64,000 nt of DNA. It comes from Oscillospiraceae bacterium. Lineage in GTDB: Bacteria > Bacillota > Clostridia > Oscillospirales > Oscillospiraceae. A model generated the notes under the pieces. It was not told the origin of the DNA. It saw only the letters and a program-made list of their open reading frames with translations, and did not search any database. Each line of letters opens with the position of its first letter. The first letter of the stretch is position 1. Where the stretch lies: positions 39,333 to 103,332 of the forward strand of contig SVLS01000004.1 of assembly GCA_015067835.1 (NCBI GenBank), read 5' to 3'. Of this stretch, positions 50,536 through 59,841 are shown in pieces. The position numbers and the translations under genes are program-made.

Positions 50536-51795
50536 TTATTCAGAACCCATAGGTAGCCGCGGATTCGCCTTATCCCGAATAATGGTCGGTTCACCGCCCA
50601 GAACGCACTGAGGTGTGATCACAACCTTTTTAATAGACAAATCCGAGGGAATCTGATACATCATTTTCATCATGACAGATTCCATAATTGCTCGTAAGCC
50701 TCTGGCACCAATCTGGCGGTCCAGAGCTTTTTTTGCCACTTCTTGCAGAGCTTCCGGCTGGATTTCCAGTTCTACATTATCCATTGCCAACAGCGCTGCG
50801 TACTGACGCGTCAGTGCGTTTTTAGGCTCCTGCAAAATGCGCACCAAATCCGCCTGCGTCAGGCTTTGCAGGCTGGTAATAACCGGCATACGACCCACTA
50901 GCTCGGGAATAATGCCGAATTTCAGCAAATCGTGAGGCTCCACCTGAGCAAGCAGCTTGCCTACATCCCGTTTCTTTTTGCTCTGCACCGGAGAATCAAA
51001 TCCAATGGCGGACTTGTCTGTGCGTGCTTCGATGATTTTATCCAAACCGTCAAAAGCACCACCGCAAATAAACAGAATGTTGGTGGTATCCAGCTGAATC
51101 ATCTCCTGCTGGGGATGCTTCCGTCCGCCCTGAGGCGGTACATTGGCAACAGTGCCCTCCAGAATTTTCAAAAGAGCCTGCTGGACACCTTCACCGGAAA
51201 CGTCCCGGGTGATGGAGGTATTTTCGCTCTTACGGGCGATTTTATCCATTTCGTCGATGTAAATAATGCCCCGCTCTGCCAGGTCCACATCAAAATCGGC
51301 AGCCTGCAGCAATCTCACCAGGATATTCTCTACATCATCGCCTACATAGCCGGCCTCCGTCAAGGTGGTGGCATCTGCAATGGCAAAAGGAACGTCCAAA
51401 ATCTTGGCCAGCGTCTGAGCAAAAAGGGTCTTGCCGCTTCCGGTAGGACCAATCAGCAAAATATTGCTCTTTTGGAGTTCAATTTCAGAATCAGTATTGC
51501 GGTAAATGCGCTTATAATGGTTATACACCGCAACAGACAACGCCATTTTTGCATCGTCCTGACCGACGATGTAGCTGTCCATAAAGGTTTTCATCTCCAT
51601 GGGTGTCGGCAGCTTCTCAGGTGTGCGCAGCTTCCCGCGGGTATCTACTTGTAGGTCATCCTGCAACAATTCACTGCAAGCGTGCACACACTCACTGCAA
51701 ATATATACGCCCGGACCGGCAATCAGCCGATCAACCAAGCTTTCCCGCTTACCGCAAAAGCTGCAACGGATGGACTGGTCTTCATTTCTAGCCAT
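50536..51795 (-). CDS. clpX: ATP-dependent Clp protease ATP-binding subunit ClpX
   Basis: A 419-residue unfoldase. The N-terminal zinc-binding domain is CSFCGKRE plus CSEC. AAA+ motifs are [11 protein letters not shown] and [11 protein letters not shown], pore loop GYVGDD, and the ClpP-docking loop near IGFDSPV. It works with ClpP encoded just upstream. Confidence 0.97.
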   Translation of the reverse strand: MARNEDQSIRCSFCGKRESLVDRLIAGPGVYICSECVHACSELLQDDLQVDTRGKLRTPEKLPTPMEMKTFMDSYIVGQDDAKMALSVAVYNHYKRIYRNTDSEIELQKSNILLIGPTGSGKTLFAQTLAKILDVPFAIADATTLTEAGYVGDDVENILVRLLQAADFDVDLAERGIIYIDEMDKIARKSENTSITRDVSGEGVQQALLKILEGTVANVPPQGGRKHPQQEMIQLDTTNILFICGGAFDGLDKIIEARTDKSAIGFDSPVQSKKKRDVGKLLAQVEPHDLLKFGIIPELVGRMPVITSLQSLTQADLVRILQEPKNALTRQYAALLAMDNVELEIQPEALQEVAKKALDRQIGARGLRAIMESVMMKMMYQIPSDLSIKKVVITPQCVLGGEPTIIRDKANPRLPMGSE

Positions 51796-51822
51796 GAATC
51801 CAGTACCGCCTTTCTATGGAAA

Positions 51823-52404
51823 TCAATGATGGTCGAGAACGCGGTCCACCAGCCCAAAGGCCAATGCTTCCTCCGCAGTCATAAAATTATCACGCTCGCA
51901 GGCAGCAGTCACTTCTTCCAGAGGCTTTCCTGTATTCTCTGCCAAAATCTTGTTCATACGATCCTTGATGGTCTGCAAACGCTTCATATGAATGGCCATA
52001 TCCGTAATCTGACCCTGCGTACCGGCGCTGGGCTGATGAATCATAATCTCAGAATTGGGGAGTGCCATTCTCTTGCCCTTGGTGCCTGCAGACAGCAAGA
52101 ATGCACCCATAGAAGCGGCCATACCGACACAGATGGTAGCCACATCGCACTTGATGTACTGCATCGTGTCATAAATAGCCATACCTGCGGTCACACTGCC
52201 ACCGGGGCTGTTGATATAAAACTGAATATCCTTATCCGGGTCCTGAGCTTCCAAATACAGAAGCTGTGCCACCACCAAAGAAGCGGTAGTATCATTCACT
52301 TCCTCAGACAGGAAAATAATGCGGTCGTTCAGCAGACGGGAGAAAATATCGTAGCTGCGTTCGCCACGGCTGGTCTGCTCTACAACATAAGGTACTAAAC
52401 TCAT
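51823..52404 (-). CDS. clpP: ATP-dependent Clp protease proteolytic subunit ClpP
   Basis: A 193-residue serine protease. The catalytic triad is visible: Ser in [13 protein letters not shown], His in [11 protein letters not shown], and the Asp further on in the [10 protein letters not shown] region. The ATG at 52404 is nine bases after AAGGAG; the GTG at 52410 is too close to it. The tig-clpP-clpX-lon order is the standard protein-quality-control cluster. Confidence 0.97.
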   Translation of the reverse strand: MSLVPYVVEQTSRGERSYDIFSRLLNDRIIFLSEEVNDTTASLVVAQLLYLEAQDPDKDIQFYINSPGGSVTAGMAIYDTMQYIKCDVATICVGMAASMGAFLLSAGTKGKRMALPNSEIMIHQPSAGTQGQITDMAIHMKRLQTIKDRMNKILAENTGKPLEEVTAACERDNFMTAEEALAFGLVDRVLDHH

Positions 52405-52456
52405 TGTCACAGTCTCCTTTCATAGTCTGAAACATTCTAACCACGAAAAAGGCTAC

Positions 52457-53764
52457 TTATTCCTTATCAGCAGCTTCTTCCTTTGCAGCAGGTGCAACAG
52501 CAACTGCATTGTCGGTAATGACCTTCACTGCCTTACGGGTCTTCAGACTGGTCTGAATCTCCTCGGCAGGAACCATGGTCTTAACCTTTTCAACCTCCAG
52601 AGAATACTGCTCAGCAACAGCTGCATACTCAGCCTCCACTTCCTCATCGGAAACGGTAATGCCTTCTTCTTCAATAATCTTCTCCAGGGTGACATTGGCC
52701 TTTGCCTGCTTCTCCGCGGCAGGACGGAAAGCACTGCGCATGGTGTTCAAATCGCCGCCCATCATCTTGGCGTACTGCTCCATGGAGTAGCCGCTCATCT
52801 GCAGCTGATAGCCGAAGTGCTCCATCTGGTTGTCCAGCTCTGCTTCAATCAGTGCGTTGGGCATATCAACCGTGGTGTTTTCAGTAGCCTTCTCAACAGC
52901 AGCCTGCTCAAAAGCGCTGCTAATCTGCTTCTCAGCCTTCTCCTGTGCCTTTGCGCGGATGTCAGCCTTCAGAGCCTCCAAGGTATCGAACTCAGAAACA
53001 TCCTTTGCGAACTCATCATCCTGCTGAGGAACGATGGTCTGAGTGACCTTGTTGCACTTGACGTGGAACACAACAGCCTTACCGGCCAGTTCCTTGTGAT
53101 AGTCCTCAGGGAAGGTAATGTCAATGTCCTTCTCCTCGCCGGCGCTCATACCCACAACCTGCTCCTCAAATCCGGGAACGAAGGAACCAGAGCCCAGCTT
53201 CAGATCAAAGCTTTCGCCCTTGCCGCCGTCGAAGGGAACGCCGTTATCAAAGCCCTCAAAGTCGATGTTGGCAGTATCGCCCATCTCAGCAGCGCGTTCA
53301 ACAGTCTCCGTGGAGGCCACATTCTGAGCCATACGATCCAGCTCAGCCTGTACCTGCTCGTCGGTAACGGTAGCCTCAGCCTTCTCAACCTCCAGACCCT
53401 TGTACTGGCCCAGAGTAACCTCGGGATATACATCGGTAGTCAGAGTCAGAGTGACGATGCCTTCCTCGGAAATGTCCATATTGGTCAGGCTGGGACGGCC
53501 GATGGCCTTAAAGTCCTGATCTGCAATAGCAAACTGGTAAATCTCAGGGAAGATTTCTTCCAGGCCGTCTTCATAGAAAACGTGGGCGCCGTACATCTTT
53601 TCAATCAGCATACGGGGTGCCTTGCCCTTACGGAAGCCGGGAATCTGAATGTTCTTGCGTGCCTTCAGGTATGCCTTCTGGACGCCGGATTCCATCAGTT
53701 CCTTGTCAATCTCAACGACAACAGTCGCCTGATTACCGTTTTTCTCGATGTTCTTAACAGTCAT
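52457..53764 (-). CDS. tig: trigger factor
   Basis: A 435-residue ribosome-associated chaperone and prolyl isomerase. The ribosome-binding signature is GFRKGKAPRMLIEKMYG (about 44-60). The FKBP domain (about 150-240) contains DTANIDFEGFDNGVPFDGG (read in parts). A long helical C-terminal domain follows. The ATG at 53764 follows TTGGAGG; the longer frame to 53779 starts before it. Confidence 0.96.
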   Translation of the reverse strand: MTVKNIEKNGNQATVVVEIDKELMESGVQKAYLKARKNIQIPGFRKGKAPRMLIEKMYGAHVFYEDGLEEIFPEIYQFAIADQDFKAIGRPSLTNMDISEEGIVTLTLTTDVYPEVTLGQYKGLEVEKAEATVTDEQVQAELDRMAQNVASTETVERAAEMGDTANIDFEGFDNGVPFDGGKGESFDLKLGSGSFVPGFEEQVVGMSAGEEKDIDITFPEDYHKELAGKAVVFHVKCNKVTQTIVPQQDDEFAKDVSEFDTLEALKADIRAKAQEKAEKQISSAFEQAAVEKATENTTVDMPNALIEAELDNQMEHFGYQLQMSGYSMEQYAKMMGGDLNTMRSAFRPAAEKQAKANVTLEKIIEEEGITVSDEEVEAEYAAVAEQYSLEVEKVKTMVPAEEIQTSLKTRKAVKVITDNAVAVAPAAKEEAADKE

Positions 53765-53827
53765 TTTTGTGTCCTCCAATTATGGGCGGCATAGTGCCAC
53801 CATTCTATTTATAATTTCAGCCGTACT

Positions 53828-53856
53828 ATTCTAACAAAGAACGATGAAAAAGTCCA
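53828..53856 (-). promoter_or_regulatory. sigma-A promoter of the tig-clpP-clpX-lon-engB cluster
   Basis: On the minus strand TGGACT (53856-53851), 17 bp, TAGAAT (53833-53828). I saw no CtsR or CIRCE operator next to it. Confidence 0.5.
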
Positions 53857-53894
53857 CCCTTTTCTTGAAAAAATTTTGTAATTTTTCGCATTTT

Positions 53895-53925
53895 AATACA
53901 AAAGAACCGGCTTTTGCCGGTTCTT
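53895..53925 (-). terminator. terminator of the lepB-phosphoesterase operon
   Basis: AAGAACCGGC (53902-53911) pairs perfectly with GCCGGTTCTT (53916-53925), starting at the phosphoesterase stop codon; TTTTGTATT follows on the minus strand. Confidence 0.85.
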
Positions 53926-54614
53926 CAGGGTATGACACAATAAGGTGTAAAGTTAATTTTGTCAGCAGAGAGCAATTTGTAGCCGATTCCGTCCCAAATT
54001 CCCTCTTGTGCAAGACCGTGGCTGGCGCCGTGCAAATGCCCATAGAAGCAGCTTCGCACCTCATATCGCTTCAGCAGCTCCAGAATTTCCGTGCATTCAT
54101 AGCCCTTGTATCGGGGCGGATAATGCAAAAATACCAGCTTGGGCAGGCTACCGGCAGATTGCAGAGATGTCTCCAATCGCAGAAGCTCCCGCTTGAACAC
54201 CTTTTCGTCATGCTCGCCGCTTCGCTCCTCTTCAAAAAACCAACCTCTTGTACCGCAGATTGCAACACCTTCGTATTCAAAATGGTTGTTGTGCAAAATA
54301 TGGAAATTTTGAAAGCCGTTTTCCTTGCAGAATCCCTCGAATTTGGCAACGGTGCTCCACCAGTAATCGTGATTTCCCTTAAGAATAATCTTCCGCCCGG
54401 GAATCTCATTCATCCACTGGAAATCCGCCTTTGCCTCAGAAAGCCCCAACGACCAGCTCAAATCCCCCATCAAAACCAGGGTATCCTCCGGCTGAACAAT
54501 GGATAAGCCTTCCTTTAACTTTTCCATATAGCCTGTCCAGGCGCCGCCAAATACATCCATTGGCTTGGGTGCGCCCAGACATAAATGTAAATCACCAATG
54601 GCGTAAAGTGCCAT
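53925..54614 (-). CDS. calcineurin-like metallophosphoesterase
   Basis: A 229-residue protein with the family's five metal-ligand blocks: AIGDLHLCLG (D-x-H), LMGDLSWSLG (GD), LKGNHDYWW (GNHD), FLHYPP (H) and CFYGHLHGA (GHxH). There is no signal peptide, so it is cytosolic. Substrate is unknown; it resembles the predicted phosphohydrolases often found in Clostridial operons. Last gene of the lepB operon. Confidence 0.88.
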   Translation of the reverse strand: MALYAIGDLHLCLGAPKPMDVFGGAWTGYMEKLKEGLSIVQPEDTLVLMGDLSWSLGLSEAKADFQWMNEIPGRKIILKGNHDYWWSTVAKFEGFCKENGFQNFHILHNNHFEYEGVAICGTRGWFFEEERSGEHDEKVFKRELLRLETSLQSAGSLPKLVFLHYPPRYKGYECTEILELLKRYEVRSCFYGHLHGASHGLAQEGIWDGIGYKLLSADKINFTPYCVIP

Positions 54615-54618
54615 CTTT

Positions 54619-55620
54619 TCACTCTCCCAGTCTCTTTTCCAGTTCCCGTTGCGTAATGCCCATCGCTTCCGTCACCAGCTTGCTGTCACGCAGAGGACTG
54701 CTGTCCGACAAGACAAGTGCCAGGTGCTTGGCGCCGGTTCTTGCCTGATAATCCTGCAAAGCACCGTAGGCCATTGCTGTCTTGGGACCCATAACATATC
54801 CGGATGTACGGTAAACGCTGGGAATCAGCGCCATCAGCCGTTCCCGGCTGGTAACTGCAGCGTACATCCCCTTCTGCAAAGCTTCAAGCGCTTCCCCCTG
54901 AAGGGTATAAAGCTTTTTATCCTGGCAGACCTGACAGAATCGCACATTCTCTTCCACGCCCAGAGCGCCGCTGACAAGCCGTTCCAAATTTTCAGGCAAG
55001 CCGCCGTCTGTACGCACCTGTCCACGGTGAATCAAGTCCCAGGCGGCAGAATCCTCATCTCCGCAAATAATACTCCCTACCGGCAAACCCATCTGGCGAG
55101 CGTACCAAACCGCCATCGGAGAAGCGAAATCTCCGGCAGCAACCGCAACATCAAAGGTCATATCCGGTGCAAGAATCCCTTTCGCCAACAAATCTCCATA
55201 GATACCGAAAAGCGTCGCAATCCGAATAGAAATTCCCACCCAGGAGGTAGCCTTTCCGGTTGCTTCCGTATAGCCGTAGAGGCGTGCTGCCAACCGTCCT
55301 TCCAGCTGTGCAAAATCCAAATTGTGATTATGCCAGGTTTCCGCCATTAAAATCCGGCGTCCGATGGAAACCAGATTGATGGGGTTCTTCCCTGCTGCAA
55401 GCTCCACATCCCAGCCAGTCAGCTGCGTACCAAAGAAGGAATTGAGGATATTGGCAAGGCGTTGACCAAAGGTCTGCTCCGCCAGAGCGTGGATGGCTTC
55501 TTTCTCCAGAACCGGTAGGTGGAACGGCAAATACAAGCCACCGTCCGGACCTCTGTCCGACTGATTGGCACGGTGAACTGTGTAGGTATCAAATTTATTT
55601 CGGGTGGTTATAAACAACAT
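54619..55620 (-). CDS. threonine-synthase-like protein lacking the PLP-lysine region
   Basis: A 333-residue protein resembling ThrC at both ends. N-terminal RGPDGGLYLP matches the ThrC opening. NPINLVSIGRRILMAE, VAAGDFASPMAVWYARQMGL and ENLERLV correspond to NSIN, GNFGN and NFERL blocks of clade-II ThrC. The segment between them that would carry the PLP-binding Lys (FKD motif) and the SGDTG loop is missing, making it about 150 residues short. It is probably not a threonine synthase. It overlaps the dipeptidase gene by 13 bp. Confidence 0.65.
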   Translation of the reverse strand: MLFITTRNKFDTYTVHRANQSDRGPDGGLYLPFHLPVLEKEAIHALAEQTFGQRLANILNSFFGTQLTGWDVELAAGKNPINLVSIGRRILMAETWHNHNLDFAQLEGRLAARLYGYTEATGKATSWVGISIRIATLFGIYGDLLAKGILAPDMTFDVAVAAGDFASPMAVWYARQMGLPVGSIICGDEDSAAWDLIHRGQVRTDGGLPENLERLVSGALGVEENVRFCQVCQDKKLYTLQGEALEALQKGMYAAVTSRERLMALIPSVYRTSGYVMGPKTAMAYGALQDYQARTGAKHLALVLSDSSPLRDSKLVTEAMGITQRELEKRLGE

Positions 55621-56558
55621 TTCTCAATCACTCCTAACCCATTGTTCCAGAAAATATCATAGACCTCCCGGTGACTCAGGCCTCTTTCCAATAGCTTTTC
55701 AGCCAGCTTGGGATAATCCTGCACACCTGCAAAGTTTGCTGGCAGGACATCGCAGCCATCCAAATCACCGCCAAGAGCAATATGCTTTTGCCCATCCAGC
55801 TCCATCCAATGGATAATATGATCACAGGCCGTATCCAGCGTCGGCTTTTCACCGAGAAAATCAGCATACATATTCAGTCCCGCTACACCGCCGGTTTGGC
55901 ATATTGCCTGAAACATTTCATCCGTCAGGTTGCGGCTGACATTCCAAACCGACCGGGAATTGGAATGACTGGCAATCACCGGTGCATTGGTAATCTCCAT
56001 AATATCCCAGAACCCCTCATCGCTCAAGTGACTGACATCAATCACCATCCCCAGCCGCTGGGCTTCCAAAACGTACTCCCGACCCAAATCCGTCAAACCG
56101 CCGCCGGTGATATGAGAGCCGCAGAGGACATTTTTCTCATTCCAGCCCAGGGTCGTAATCCGAAAGCCGATTTTATACAAGTCCTCCAACAAAGCCGGAT
56201 CAAAGCCAAAGCCTGCAGGTCCTTCAATGGTTAAAATGGCGGACATTTTCCCTTCTTCCAGATTGTCCTTGACCTCTTTTGCGGAGTAAGCAAGGGAAAT
56301 CAGCTCAGGGTTGCGCTCCACTTCCCGTAGAACCGTCACCATTTCCCGCTCAAAAAGCTGCTCAATGGTTGTATCCTCCGGCAGCTGCTCCAAGGGCGTT
56401 GTAAAGCAGGCAAAGCACTGAGCATAGCCCGGCAGTTTTTTACTGCGTTCCAGATCAATATGTCCATCGTTTTTCAGCAACGAGCCAGCCCGACAGAGAT
56501 CCTCTCCCAGCAACGCCAGAGCAGTATCGCAATGTAGGTCAAAAACCGGAAAATTCAT
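55608..56558 (-). CDS. M19 membrane-dipeptidase-family peptidase
   Basis: A 316-residue TIM-barrel zinc peptidase of the renal dipeptidase family. Metal ligands: FDLHCDTAL (HxD), the bridging Glu in LTIEGPAGFG, VSHLSDEGF and ASHSNSR (His residues), and the closing GGDLDGCD. It hydrolyses dipeptides, often with D-residues, and in bacteria may act on cell-wall or exogenous peptides. No signal peptide. It overlaps yraN by 4 bp. Confidence 0.9.
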   Translation of the reverse strand: MNFPVFDLHCDTALALLGEDLCRAGSLLKNDGHIDLERSKKLPGYAQCFACFTTPLEQLPEDTTIEQLFEREMVTVLREVERNPELISLAYSAKEVKDNLEEGKMSAILTIEGPAGFGFDPALLEDLYKIGFRITTLGWNEKNVLCGSHITGGGLTDLGREYVLEAQRLGMVIDVSHLSDEGFWDIMEITNAPVIASHSNSRSVWNVSRNLTDEMFQAICQTGGVAGLNMYADFLGEKPTLDTACDHIIHWMELDGQKHIALGGDLDGCDVLPANFAGVQDYPKLAEKLLERGLSHREVYDIFWNNGLGVIEKCCL

Positions 56559-56920
56559 TGAAACGCATCCTCCAAATGGATAATATCAGGTGCTTGTGTT
56601 AAGTTACCCTGTGGGGCATAAATCTCGATGACATCAAACCGAGGCTGCAGCCGCGTGGGATTTTGGGAAAGATAGTAAGAAGCCGTCGCCCGGATTCTAT
56701 CCTGCTTTGCAGCATTTACATAGTCTCTTGCCGAGGCAAAATTCCCTGTTTTGCGCAGTTTTACCTCTACAAATACCAGGTGCTTTTTATCCTGTACAAT
56801 TAAGTCAATCTCACCAAATCGGCAGCGGTAGCCTGCTGCTACCAGCTTATAGCGTTTTTTGCGCAGATACTCTGCTGCAAGTGCCTCGCCCCATGCGCCG
56901 TTTATCTTACTCGTTGCCAT
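56555..56920 (-). CDS. YraN/UPF0102 family endonuclease-fold protein
   Basis: A 121-residue protein with GEALAAEYLRKKRYKLVAAG and FGEIDLIVQDKKHLVFVEVK, the PD-(D/E)xK-like core of UPF0102. It is commonly found beside rnhB, as here (14-bp overlap). Function is unknown, perhaps in nucleic acid processing. Confidence 0.9.
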   Translation of the reverse strand: MATSKINGAWGEALAAEYLRKKRYKLVAAGYRCRFGEIDLIVQDKKHLVFVEVKLRKTGNFASARDYVNAAKQDRIRATASYYLSQNPTRLQPRFDVIEIYAPQGNLTQAPDIIHLEDAFQ

Positions 56921-57521
56921 AGAACTTCTTAAGGAAAGTCAGGCGGTGCAAAGGGCAATGACCGTATGTACGCAGAGCCTCATAATGCGCCTTTGTGCCA
57001 TAGCCCTTGTGAATTTCAAAGCCGTATTCAGGATACTTTTGAGCCATCTGCTCCATATAGTCGTCCCGGCTGACCTTTGCCAAAATGGAAGCGGCTGCAA
57101 TATTTGCACTGCGGCTATCCCCTTTTACAACCGTCATAACCGGCAAGCCAAAATCCTTTTCGCGATTGCCGTCAATGAGGGCAAAATCCGCCTTCCCTGC
57201 CAGCTGATCCAATGCGCGCTGCATCGCAAGAAAGGTCGCCTGCAATATATTGATTTCATCAATTTCCTTTTCTGTTGCCACGCCAATGCCATAGGCAATC
57301 GCCTTCTCCTTGATAATGGGCATCAGCTCCCGACGGCGCTTGTCCGTCAGCTTTTTGCTGTCATCCAGTCCGGGAATCTCCAGATTGTCCGGCAAAATGA
57401 CTGCCGCAGCATACACGGGTCCTGCCAAAGGACCTCTTCCTGCCTCATCCACACCGCAAATCACGCCAGTACCTTTTTCCCAGAGAGCCTGTTCAATTTC
57501 CCACATATTCTTTTCAGCCAT
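56907..57521 (-). CDS. rnhB: ribonuclease HII
   Basis: A 204-residue RNase H fold enzyme that removes ribonucleotides from DNA. GVDEAGRGPLAGPVYAAAVI contains the first two acidic catalytic residues, and the AADSRSANIAAASILAKVSRD-like block the others. The ATG at 57521 gives the normal length; the frame upstream to 57671 lies inside rbgA and is not part of the protein. Confidence 0.96.
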   Translation of the reverse strand: MAEKNMWEIEQALWEKGTGVICGVDEAGRGPLAGPVYAAAVILPDNLEIPGLDDSKKLTDKRRRELMPIIKEKAIAYGIGVATEKEIDEINILQATFLAMQRALDQLAGKADFALIDGNREKDFGLPVMTVVKGDSRSANIAAASILAKVSRDDYMEQMAQKYPEYGFEIHKGYGTKAHYEALRTYGHCPLHRLTFLKKFYGNE

Positions 57522-58389
57522 TTTTCTCCTCCCCGGGTTCTTCCAGCGTAAAACGCCCCAACTTTCCGTTGCGGTATTCATCCAGAAGCACAATCGCCAT
57601 CCGCTCTGTGTTAATCTCACCGCCGGACACCAAATAACCACGCTTACGACCGCATATCTGCAAAAGCTCATAGCCGGGTGTTCCCTGCTCCGCTTCCAGA
57701 CCGTAGCGGTCTTTCAAGGCCTGGGGATACCGGTGATGCAGCACCTCAATCAGGTGGCAGGCCAACTCCTCCACATCCAGAATTCCATCCTTTACGGCGC
57801 CGGTGTAGGCCAGCATCATCCCCACTTCCGGGTCTTCAAACTTCGGCCACAAAATACCGGGGGTATCCAGCAACAGTAATCCGCTGTCCACCGTTACCCA
57901 TTGCTTTCCCCGGGTCACGCCGGGGCGGTTTTCAGCTTTTGCGCCCTTGCGCCCGGAAATCTGGTTAATCAGGGTCGATTTCCCCACATTGGGAATACCT
58001 ACCACCATTACACGCACCGGGCGATTCATTCCCCGTGCTGCATTCCGCTCAATTTTTTCCTTCAGCAGAGCGCGGACTGCCGGCTGAAAATTACCGATTC
58101 CCTGCCGGCTTTTGCAATCTGTGGGCACAGCCGCCATTCCTTTGCTCTTAAAATAGGCAGTCCATCGTTTTGTAGCCTCAGGGTCAGCCAAATCCATCCG
58201 GTTCAGAATAACAATTCTGGGTTTTTCCCCACAAATTGCATCGATATCCGGATTTCGGCTGGCAAAGGGTATACGGGCATCCACAATTTCGCACACAGCA
58301 TCCACCTGCTTCAGATCCGCTTCGATCTGCCGCCGGGTTTTTGTCATGTGACCGGGATACCATTGAATATTCATAGATTCTGACGGCAT
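57514..58389 (-). CDS. rbgA: ribosome biogenesis GTPase RbgA/YlqF
   Basis: A 291-residue circularly permuted GTPase for late 50S assembly. Motif order is NRMDLAD (G4), then VVGIPNVGKSTLINQI (G1), then LDTPGILWP (G3), with a C-terminal ANTAR-like helical region. QWYPGHMTKT near the start is family-typical. The ATG at 58389 shares its A with the lepB TGA; an ATG at 58374 is equally family-compatible. The rplS-lepB-rbgA-rnhB order is conserved in Firmicutes, here with rplS transcribed separately. Confidence 0.95.
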   Translation of the reverse strand: MPSESMNIQWYPGHMTKTRRQIEADLKQVDAVCEIVDARIPFASRNPDIDAICGEKPRIVILNRMDLADPEATKRWTAYFKSKGMAAVPTDCKSRQGIGNFQPAVRALLKEKIERNAARGMNRPVRVMVVGIPNVGKSTLINQISGRKGAKAENRPGVTRGKQWVTVDSGLLLLDTPGILWPKFEDPEVGMMLAYTGAVKDGILDVEELACHLIEVLHHRYPQALKDRYGLEAEQGTPGYELLQICGRKRGYLVSGGEINTERMAIVLLDEYRNGKLGRFTLEEPGEEKNG

Positions 58390-59177
58390 CAGTTAATCAC
58401 TCCGATTCTGTTAAAATCCTGCGCCTCCTGATTTTTGTTTGTGCCCGGGAAGAACAGGAAAAAGACCTTGCCCAGCACCTCACGCTTATCCACAAGACCA
58501 ATTTCCGGATGGCGGCTGTCTTTCGAACCGTTGCGGTTATCGCCCATCACAAACATACACCCTGCCGGAATTTCCATCGGATTATCCGGTGTGTGGGTGA
58601 AGCCTTCGTCCACCGTGGTTAGTGTCAAGGTATACGGTTCATTCAGCGGTTTTAATGTATCCGCGGTATTGCCAACATAGACAATGCCCTCGTTAAAGTC
58701 AATGCCAATCCATTGCCCTTCCGTGGCGATTACCCGCTTGACAATGGGCGCGCCGTTGTCAAAGCTTTCCTTGCTGACTACAATCACATCGCCAAATTTG
58801 GGATCGTTGTAAAAGGTTCCGCTGAGAAGGAGTAAATAGTCTCCATCCAGCAAGGTATCATTCATAGATGTACCGGACACAACCACAACCCGGAATAACA
58901 ATAAAAATACGAGAATCAGGCCAGCCAACAGATACACCAAATCGTGCAGATACACAAGAGCCGTGCTCTGCCAATTCTTTTTCGCTTCTTTCTCCTTCTT
59001 CCGCTTCGGCTTTTCCGCCACAGTCTCCACCGTTTGAACCGGCTGCTCCGGAACTTCTTCCTGCGCTTCCATTTGCGCCCATTCATTTAAAATATCATCA
59101 ATATTGTAATCCAGAATATCATCCAGAGATTTATCTGCAGAAGTATGCTGATTCTTCTCTTTATTATCCACTTCCAT
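58389..59177 (-). CDS. lepB: signal peptidase I with a long charged N-terminal extension
   Basis: About 262 residues. The first 70 or so are acidic then Lys-rich (KPKRKKEKEAKK), before one membrane helix (about 76-100). The catalytic Ser is in VVSGTSMNDTL, the general-base Lys in APIVKRVIA, and the box E block is FVMGDNRNGSKDSR. It cleaves Sec signal peptides on the outer face of the membrane. The cytoplasmic extension is unusually long. A GTG at 59180 and a GTG at 59171 are alternative starts. Confidence 0.93.
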   Translation of the reverse strand: MEVDNKEKNQHTSADKSLDDILDYNIDDILNEWAQMEAQEEVPEQPVQTVETVAEKPKRKKEKEAKKNWQSTALVYLHDLVYLLAGLILVFLLLFRVVVVSGTSMNDTLLDGDYLLLLSGTFYNDPKFGDVIVVSKESFDNGAPIVKRVIATEGQWIGIDFNEGIVYVGNTADTLKPLNEPYTLTLTTVDEGFTHTPDNPMEIPAGCMFVMGDNRNGSKDSRHPEIGLVDKREVLGKVFFLFFPGTNKNQEAQDFNRIGVIN

Positions 59178-59209
59178 CACTCCTGTTTCAACAAGTCATT
59201 CCTTGCCTC

Positions 59210-59237
59210 ATTATATCTGAATACCATTATAAACCAA
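59210..59237 (-). promoter_or_regulatory. sigma-A promoter of the lepB operon
   Basis: On the minus strand TTGGTT (59237-59232), 16 bp, TATAAT (59215-59210). Confidence 0.55.
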
Positions 59238-59242
59238 AAGTG

Positions 59243-59275
59243 TACAAAAAAAAAGAGGGCAAGCCCTCTTTTTTT
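59243..59275 (-). terminator. terminator of rplS
   Basis: AAAAAGAGGGC (59250-59260) pairs with GCCCTCTTTTT (59263-59273) around a two-base loop; a long T-run follows on the minus strand. Confidence 0.88.
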
Positions 59276-59284
59276 TCGTTTCTG

Positions 59285-59626
59285 TTAGACTTTCTCCTTA
59301 ATCTTTGCTGCCTTACCCATGCGGTCACGCAAATAGTACAGCTTTGCACGACGAACCTTACCGCGACGGACAGTTTCGATCATTGCAACATTGGGAGAAT
59401 GCAGGGGGAAGACCTTTTCACAGCCGACGCCGTAACTGATGCGGCGAACGGTGATGGTCTCACCAATGCCACCGTGCTTGCGTGCAATCACAGTGCCTTC
59501 AAACACCTGAATACGCTCACGGGAGCCTTCCTTGATGCGAACGTGCACACGAACAGAGTCGCCAACCTGAACTTCAGGCAGCTCTTCCTTCATGTACTGG
59601 CTAGACAGAGCCTTAACCAAATCCAT
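59285..59626 (-). CDS. rplS: 50S ribosomal protein L19
   Basis: A 113-residue L19, located at the 30S-50S interface. It starts [17 protein letters not shown] and has [23 protein letters not shown] (read in parts) with a C-terminal [16 protein letters not shown] block. It has its own promoter and terminator and a leader able to hide the Shine-Dalgarno, so it is probably expressed separately from lepB. Confidence 0.97.
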   Translation of the reverse strand: MDLVKALSSQYMKEELPEVQVGDSVRVHVRIKEGSRERIQVFEGTVIARKHGGIGETITVRRISYGVGCEKVFPLHSPNVAMIETVRRGKVRRAKLYYLRDRMGKAAKIKEKV

Positions 59627-59702
59627 AATCTTGTCCTCCTTAAATATTAGGCGTTCTTACGGCGCATATCAGCCCGCAGAGGACTCACCTTGATTTCAGA
59701 CT
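59627..59702 (-). promoter_or_regulatory. putative structured leader of rplS (L19)
   Basis: About 75 nt between the predicted start site and rplS. On the minus strand GTCCTC (59684-59679) is perfectly complementary to GAGGAC (59638-59633), which overlaps the AGGAGG Shine-Dalgarno. GCGCC/GGCG-type pairings lie between them. This is consistent with an autoregulatory L19 leader of the sort described in Firmicutes, but I have not confirmed a match to that family. Confidence 0.45.
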
Positions 59703-59707
59703 GTGGT

Positions 59708-59736
59708 ATTATAGCACGCTAAATAAGAAAATGCAA
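59708..59736 (-). promoter_or_regulatory. sigma-A promoter of rplS
   Basis: On the minus strand TTGCAT (59736-59731), 17 bp, TATAAT (59713-59708). Confidence 0.75.
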
Positions 59737-59810
59737 GCATTATTTTCATAATTTTTCTTCTTTTTATCGGTTTTTATCCATTTTTATTGGACATTTCTTC
59801 TTTTCAGCAC

Positions 59811-59835
59811 AAAGCCGCCGAAAATCGGCGGCTTT
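59811..59835 (-). terminator. terminator of the aldolase-dehydrogenase operon
   Basis: AAAGCCGCCGA (59811-59821) pairs perfectly with TCGGCGGCTTT (59825-59835). It lies just after the dehydrogenase stop; the U-run on the minus strand is short. Confidence 0.75.
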
Positions 59836-59841
59836 TTCAGA

